DNA of 64,000 nucleotides from Mariniradius saccharolyticus AK6 (GTDB lineage Bacteria > Bacteroidota > Bacteroidia > Cytophagales > Cyclobacteriaceae), in contig NZ_AMZY02000007.1 in assembly GCF_000330725.2 (NCBI RefSeq), positions 248,001 through 312,000 on the forward strand, given 5' to 3'. The notes below the pieces were generated by a model that did no database searches, had not been told where the DNA came from, and worked only from the letters and a program-made list of their open reading frames with translations. Position 1 is the first letter of the stretch, and every line of letters begins with the position of its first letter. This document shows positions 61,880 to 64,000 of the stretch, one piece after another. The translations under genes and the position numbers were made by a program.

Positions 61880-62050
61880 TCAGGCTTTCTTTTTCCAATA
61901 ATCCACCGCCGCCAATCCCCCAAACCATACTACCGTGCAGGCAAATAGCCCGTTGTTCAAATCTTTTTGTCCCAGCATATCAGCATAAAACAAAACCGTA
62001 ATCAACAGCATGGCTGACAGGATCAACACGGGAAACCAAAACTTGCTCAT
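61880..62050 (-). CDS. 56-residue two-helix membrane protein coupled to permease
   Basis: This small protein begins MSKFWFPVLILSAMLLITVL and ends VVWFGGLAAVDYWKKKA. It has two hydrophobic segments of about 16-18 residues with a short polar turn (ADMLGQKDLNNG) between them. Its ATG overlaps the permease stop TGA by 4 bp (62047-62050), so it is co-translated with the transporter. The polar LNNG turn and charged ends suggest a stable helical hairpin rather than noise. It may be an accessory subunit of the permease. I know no characterised family for it. Confidence 0.75.
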   Translation of the reverse strand: MSKFWFPVLILSAMLLITVLFYADMLGQKDLNNGLFACTVVWFGGLAAVDYWKKKA

Positions 62051-63447
62051 TTTTTCTGGAGGATTTTGCTAAATACCAAATACAAAACACCGCATGCGAT
62101 CCAGGCGGGCAACGTGAAAAAGGAAAGGAAAACTCCCTGCTGGACCGAAATCGTATAAAACACACCCATGCTAATCAACCAAGCCGCCAATACGGCCATA
62201 TTGAACCCGATACCTTTGGCTGCTGCATAATTCCTGACCATACCAAGCCGCTCGGCAAAGTAATGCTCAAAGAATATCACCGCCCCAATCGGCGCCAAGA
62301 TAAAGCCATACACTGCCACAAAGTCCAGCAACTTCATCGCAAACGCCGGAAACAGCCCTGCTATCGTCGCAATTGCACCTGTTGCCAAAGTAACTTTGGT
62401 CGTGAAGCTTTTTGGAAAAATGGCCTGAAAAGCCAGCCCAGCCCGATAAATCGTAGGATTGGCAGTCGTCCAGCCAGCTACCAAGACGCAGACCAGTCCT
62501 GATATCCCAACGACTTCATAGGACAAAGGCCCCGGTGCCACAGGCGGCACGCCCCCACCTGCCAAGATGGCCTCTGCCTCAGGACTTTTCAAATACAGCG
62601 CAAACATCAGGCAGGCGGATATCCAAGCCATATAGTGGCCGACATACATGCCCGCCGCACTTGTCCAACCCACAGAATTACGATCAGCATAGCGCAACAC
62701 CGATAGATCCGACATACCCAAATGCATCGCCGCATTGCAAAACCATGCAAATGCCGTCACATGCCAAAACGTAAACTTGATCTGACCGGGAAAAGGCTCC
62801 GAACCTGAGCCCCAAACCGCCCAAAGATCATCCAAACTGCTCACGCCGAGACGCTTGGCAGCGACGATTCCCGCAATCAAAAATACCAGTACCATCCAGG
62901 GTGCCGCGATGTTGGAAAACTTGGAAACCGCATCATAGCCCTTGGCAGCGACAATCGAAATCACCGCTCCGACGCCCAGGACTACCAAAACCCAGGAAAT
63001 GCTCGTAGGCATCCTATCCGTCAAGGCAGGCATCGGCATATCAAAAGGAATCCCAACAGCCGTCGCCGAAACGGTGATCATCGCCCCTGCCAAAAAGCAG
63101 AAAAGCAAGCCATTGGCCAAGTTATAGCCGGTTACAAGCTTCCGTCCTGAGATTTTCTCGAGCTTGTAGTAAAGCGTCAGCCTTTCGGAGGTGGCGATAG
63201 GCGTCGTGATGTAGCGCCAAGTCAATACCGCCAAAAAATTGCCCACCAAAAGCCCCACGATCAAATCAAAAGCCGACACGCCAGCAGTCAAAAAAAGTGG
63301 CCCAATCACAAACTCCGTCCCAGCCGCATGCTCGCCCGCATACATGCCAAGAAACTTCCTCCAGTCCTTTAGCTGCGAGGTCGGAACAGGCTGCCGTTCA
63401 AATTCACCACTTGTTTGAATCGACTCCTGAGCAGTAACTTCCTCCAT
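62047..63447 (-). CDS. NCS1-type nucleobase (cytosine/purine) permease
   Basis: This 466-residue inner membrane transporter of the nucleobase:cation symporter-1 family has about twelve hydrophobic segments. Features include the region FLGMYAGEHAAGTEFVIGPLFL, the inner helix GYDAVSKFSNIAAPWMVLVF and GWTTANPTIYRAGLAFQAI, as in CodB-like permeases. ATG 63447 is used; 63480 is a possible longer start. Members carry cytosine, purines, hydantoins or related compounds, and the actual substrate is unknown. It shares the CAGGACA-N3-CAGGACA motif upstream with the sugar cluster at 33.3 kb, so its cargo may be linked to that pathway. Confidence 0.88.
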   Translation of the reverse strand: MEEVTAQESIQTSGEFERQPVPTSQLKDWRKFLGMYAGEHAAGTEFVIGPLFLTAGVSAFDLIVGLLVGNFLAVLTWRYITTPIATSERLTLYYKLEKISGRKLVTGYNLANGLLFCFLAGAMITVSATAVGIPFDMPMPALTDRMPTSISWVLVVLGVGAVISIVAAKGYDAVSKFSNIAAPWMVLVFLIAGIVAAKRLGVSSLDDLWAVWGSGSEPFPGQIKFTFWHVTAFAWFCNAAMHLGMSDLSVLRYADRNSVGWTSAAGMYVGHYMAWISACLMFALYLKSPEAEAILAGGGVPPVAPGPLSYEVVGISGLVCVLVAGWTTANPTIYRAGLAFQAIFPKSFTTKVTLATGAIATIAGLFPAFAMKLLDFVAVYGFILAPIGAVIFFEHYFAERLGMVRNYAAAKGIGFNMAVLAAWLISMGVFYTISVQQGVFLSFFTLPAWIACGVLYLVFSKILQKK

Positions 63448-63498
63448 AGGTTGATTTTGGGTTGAGGATTGAAAATACAAAAAAGCCAGGGTATTTCC

Positions 63499-63515
63499 TG
63501 TCCTGCATTGTCCTG
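63499..63515. promoter_or_regulatory. Direct repeat CAGGACA-N3-CAGGACA, second copy
   Basis: Read on the minus strand, exact CAGGACA half-sites are 10 bp apart, 52 bp upstream of the permease ATG at 63447. The same layout occurs at 33350-33366. Confidence 0.6.
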
Positions 63516-63593
63516 TTGGATGATTGCAACCGATTCACGGCAGTCTGCCCCGCATCTTTTCAATCACCGCAAGTGGTCAAAATGCCAACTTTT

Positions 63594-63664
63594 GTGAATT
63601 GATTCACTTTTTTAATATTATTTTTGTGAATCAATTCACTTTTTTAATACTATTTTTGTGAAAT
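63594..63664. repeat. 32-bp tandem repeat with palindromic GTGAATnnATTCAC
   Basis: Units at 63594, 63626 and a partial one at 63658 repeat every 32 bp. The first two contain GTGAATTGATTCAC and GTGAATCAATTCAC, and each ends in an AT-rich TATTTTTG-like string that could act as a -7 box. They lie just before the ATPase start at 63683, and look like a tandem operator/promoter. Confidence 0.75.
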
Positions 63665-63682
63665 AAGTCGAAAACACACGTA

Positions 63683-64000
63683 ATGGAAAGACAACCGATC
63701 CCGCGATTATTGGAAGCAAAAATCCAAGGTCGACTTTTTGGAAAAAAAGCTATTCTGGTTTTTGGCCCAAGACAGGTCGGAAAAACTACCCTGTGTATGG
63801 AAATCCTCAGAAAGACTGATCTACCATACACCATTTTCTATGGTGACGACGCTGACATCAGAGAGGCATTCGCGCAGGCAAATGGCACAATGCTGCGAAA
63901 CCTGATTGGAGACCAAAAAATCATTCTGATCGATGAAGCCCAAAGAATTCCGAATATTGGCCTCTGTTTGAAAATAATTGTTGACCAATTGCCGGACGTC
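63683..64000 (+). CDS. AAA ATPase, DUF4143-associated type (partial)
   Basis: Only the first 106 residues are inside the window. The start MERQPIPRLLEAKIQGRLFG is followed by the Walker A motif LVFGPRQVGKTTL, then YGDDADIREAF and the Walker B motif KIILIDEAQRIPN. This is the pattern of AAA_14 / DUF4143 ATPases, which are common, often mobile and of unknown role. Further domains lie beyond the edge. Tandem palindromes upstream suggest tight control. Confidence 0.88.
   Translation, partial: MERQPIPRLLEAKIQGRLFGKKAILVFGPRQVGKTTLCMEILRKTDLPYTIFYGDDADIREAFAQANGTMLRNLIGDQKIILIDEAQRIPNIGLCLKIIVDQLPDV

Noticed and set aside
63594-63664. Possible CRISPR-like repeat
   Set aside because: Units are directly adjacent, with only two full copies, no unique spacers and no cas gene.

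Overview
The window reads as chromosome of a Bacteroidota bacterium, most likely in the Cytophagales (Cyclobacteriaceae-like). The evidence is a type IX secretion (T9SS) C-terminal sorting domain, promoters of the TTTG / TAnnTTTG type, weak Shine-Dalgarno sequences, many lipoproteins, and enzyme families typical of this phylum (DUF1080, DUF1501, DUF1549/1553, Gfo/Idh/MocA, ThuA, DUF4230, DUF2911). I see no rRNA, tRNA, CRISPR array, prophage or recognisable insertion sequence.

Layout. 0-3.7 kb is housekeeping: an RluA-type pseudouridine synthase, then rplM-rpsI-rpsB-tsf with a clear promoter and terminators. 3.7-11.8 kb holds a sulfatase and a 2062-residue secreted subtilase-like protein with MBG-type domains, a striking hexapeptide repeat and a T9SS tail. 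12-19.9 kb is a minus-strand run: GH20-like glycosidase, HGSNAT-like membrane acyltransferase, DUF4230 protein, tricorn-type protease and a BD-FAE-like esterase. 20-30 kb is accessory and rearranged. It has a VapBC pair, DUF1593 and ThuA proteins, a GIY-YIG nuclease bracketed by small inverted-repeat elements, a sugar epimerase, a second PIN toxin pair sitting between duplicated gene ends, 350-bp direct repeats, a truncated gene, and arrays of 7-bp repeats next to a palindrome.

30-46 kb is a coherent sugar-oxidation cluster. A lipoprotein that fuses a degenerate SGNH domain, a beta-propeller dehydrogenase domain and cytochrome c diverges from an eight-gene plus-strand run: DUF1549/DUF1553 cytochrome, DUF1501, a second propeller/cytochrome lipoprotein, DUF1080, DUF4432, a mannose-isomerase-like cupin, a TIM-barrel isomerase and a Gfo/Idh/MocA oxidoreductase. 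The envelope proteins could oxidise a glycoside, probably at C3. DUF1080 and the isomerases could cleave and rearrange the keto-sugar, and the NAD-dependent oxidoreductase could finish the job in the cytoplasm. Heptamer repeat arrays fill the gaps between the last genes of this run.

46.8-61.8 kb is a two-gene natural product locus: a 4749-residue non-ribosomal peptide synthetase (half-C-A-T / C-A-T / C-A-T-E / C-A-T-TE) translationally coupled to an Sfp-type phosphopantetheinyl transferase. 61.9-64 kb has an NCS1-type permease coupled to an unlisted 56-residue membrane protein, then a DUF4143-type AAA ATPase that runs off the window behind a 32-bp tandem repeat. A direct repeat CAGGACA-N3-CAGGACA upstream of both the sugar cluster and the permease suggests one shared regulator, which is not encoded here.
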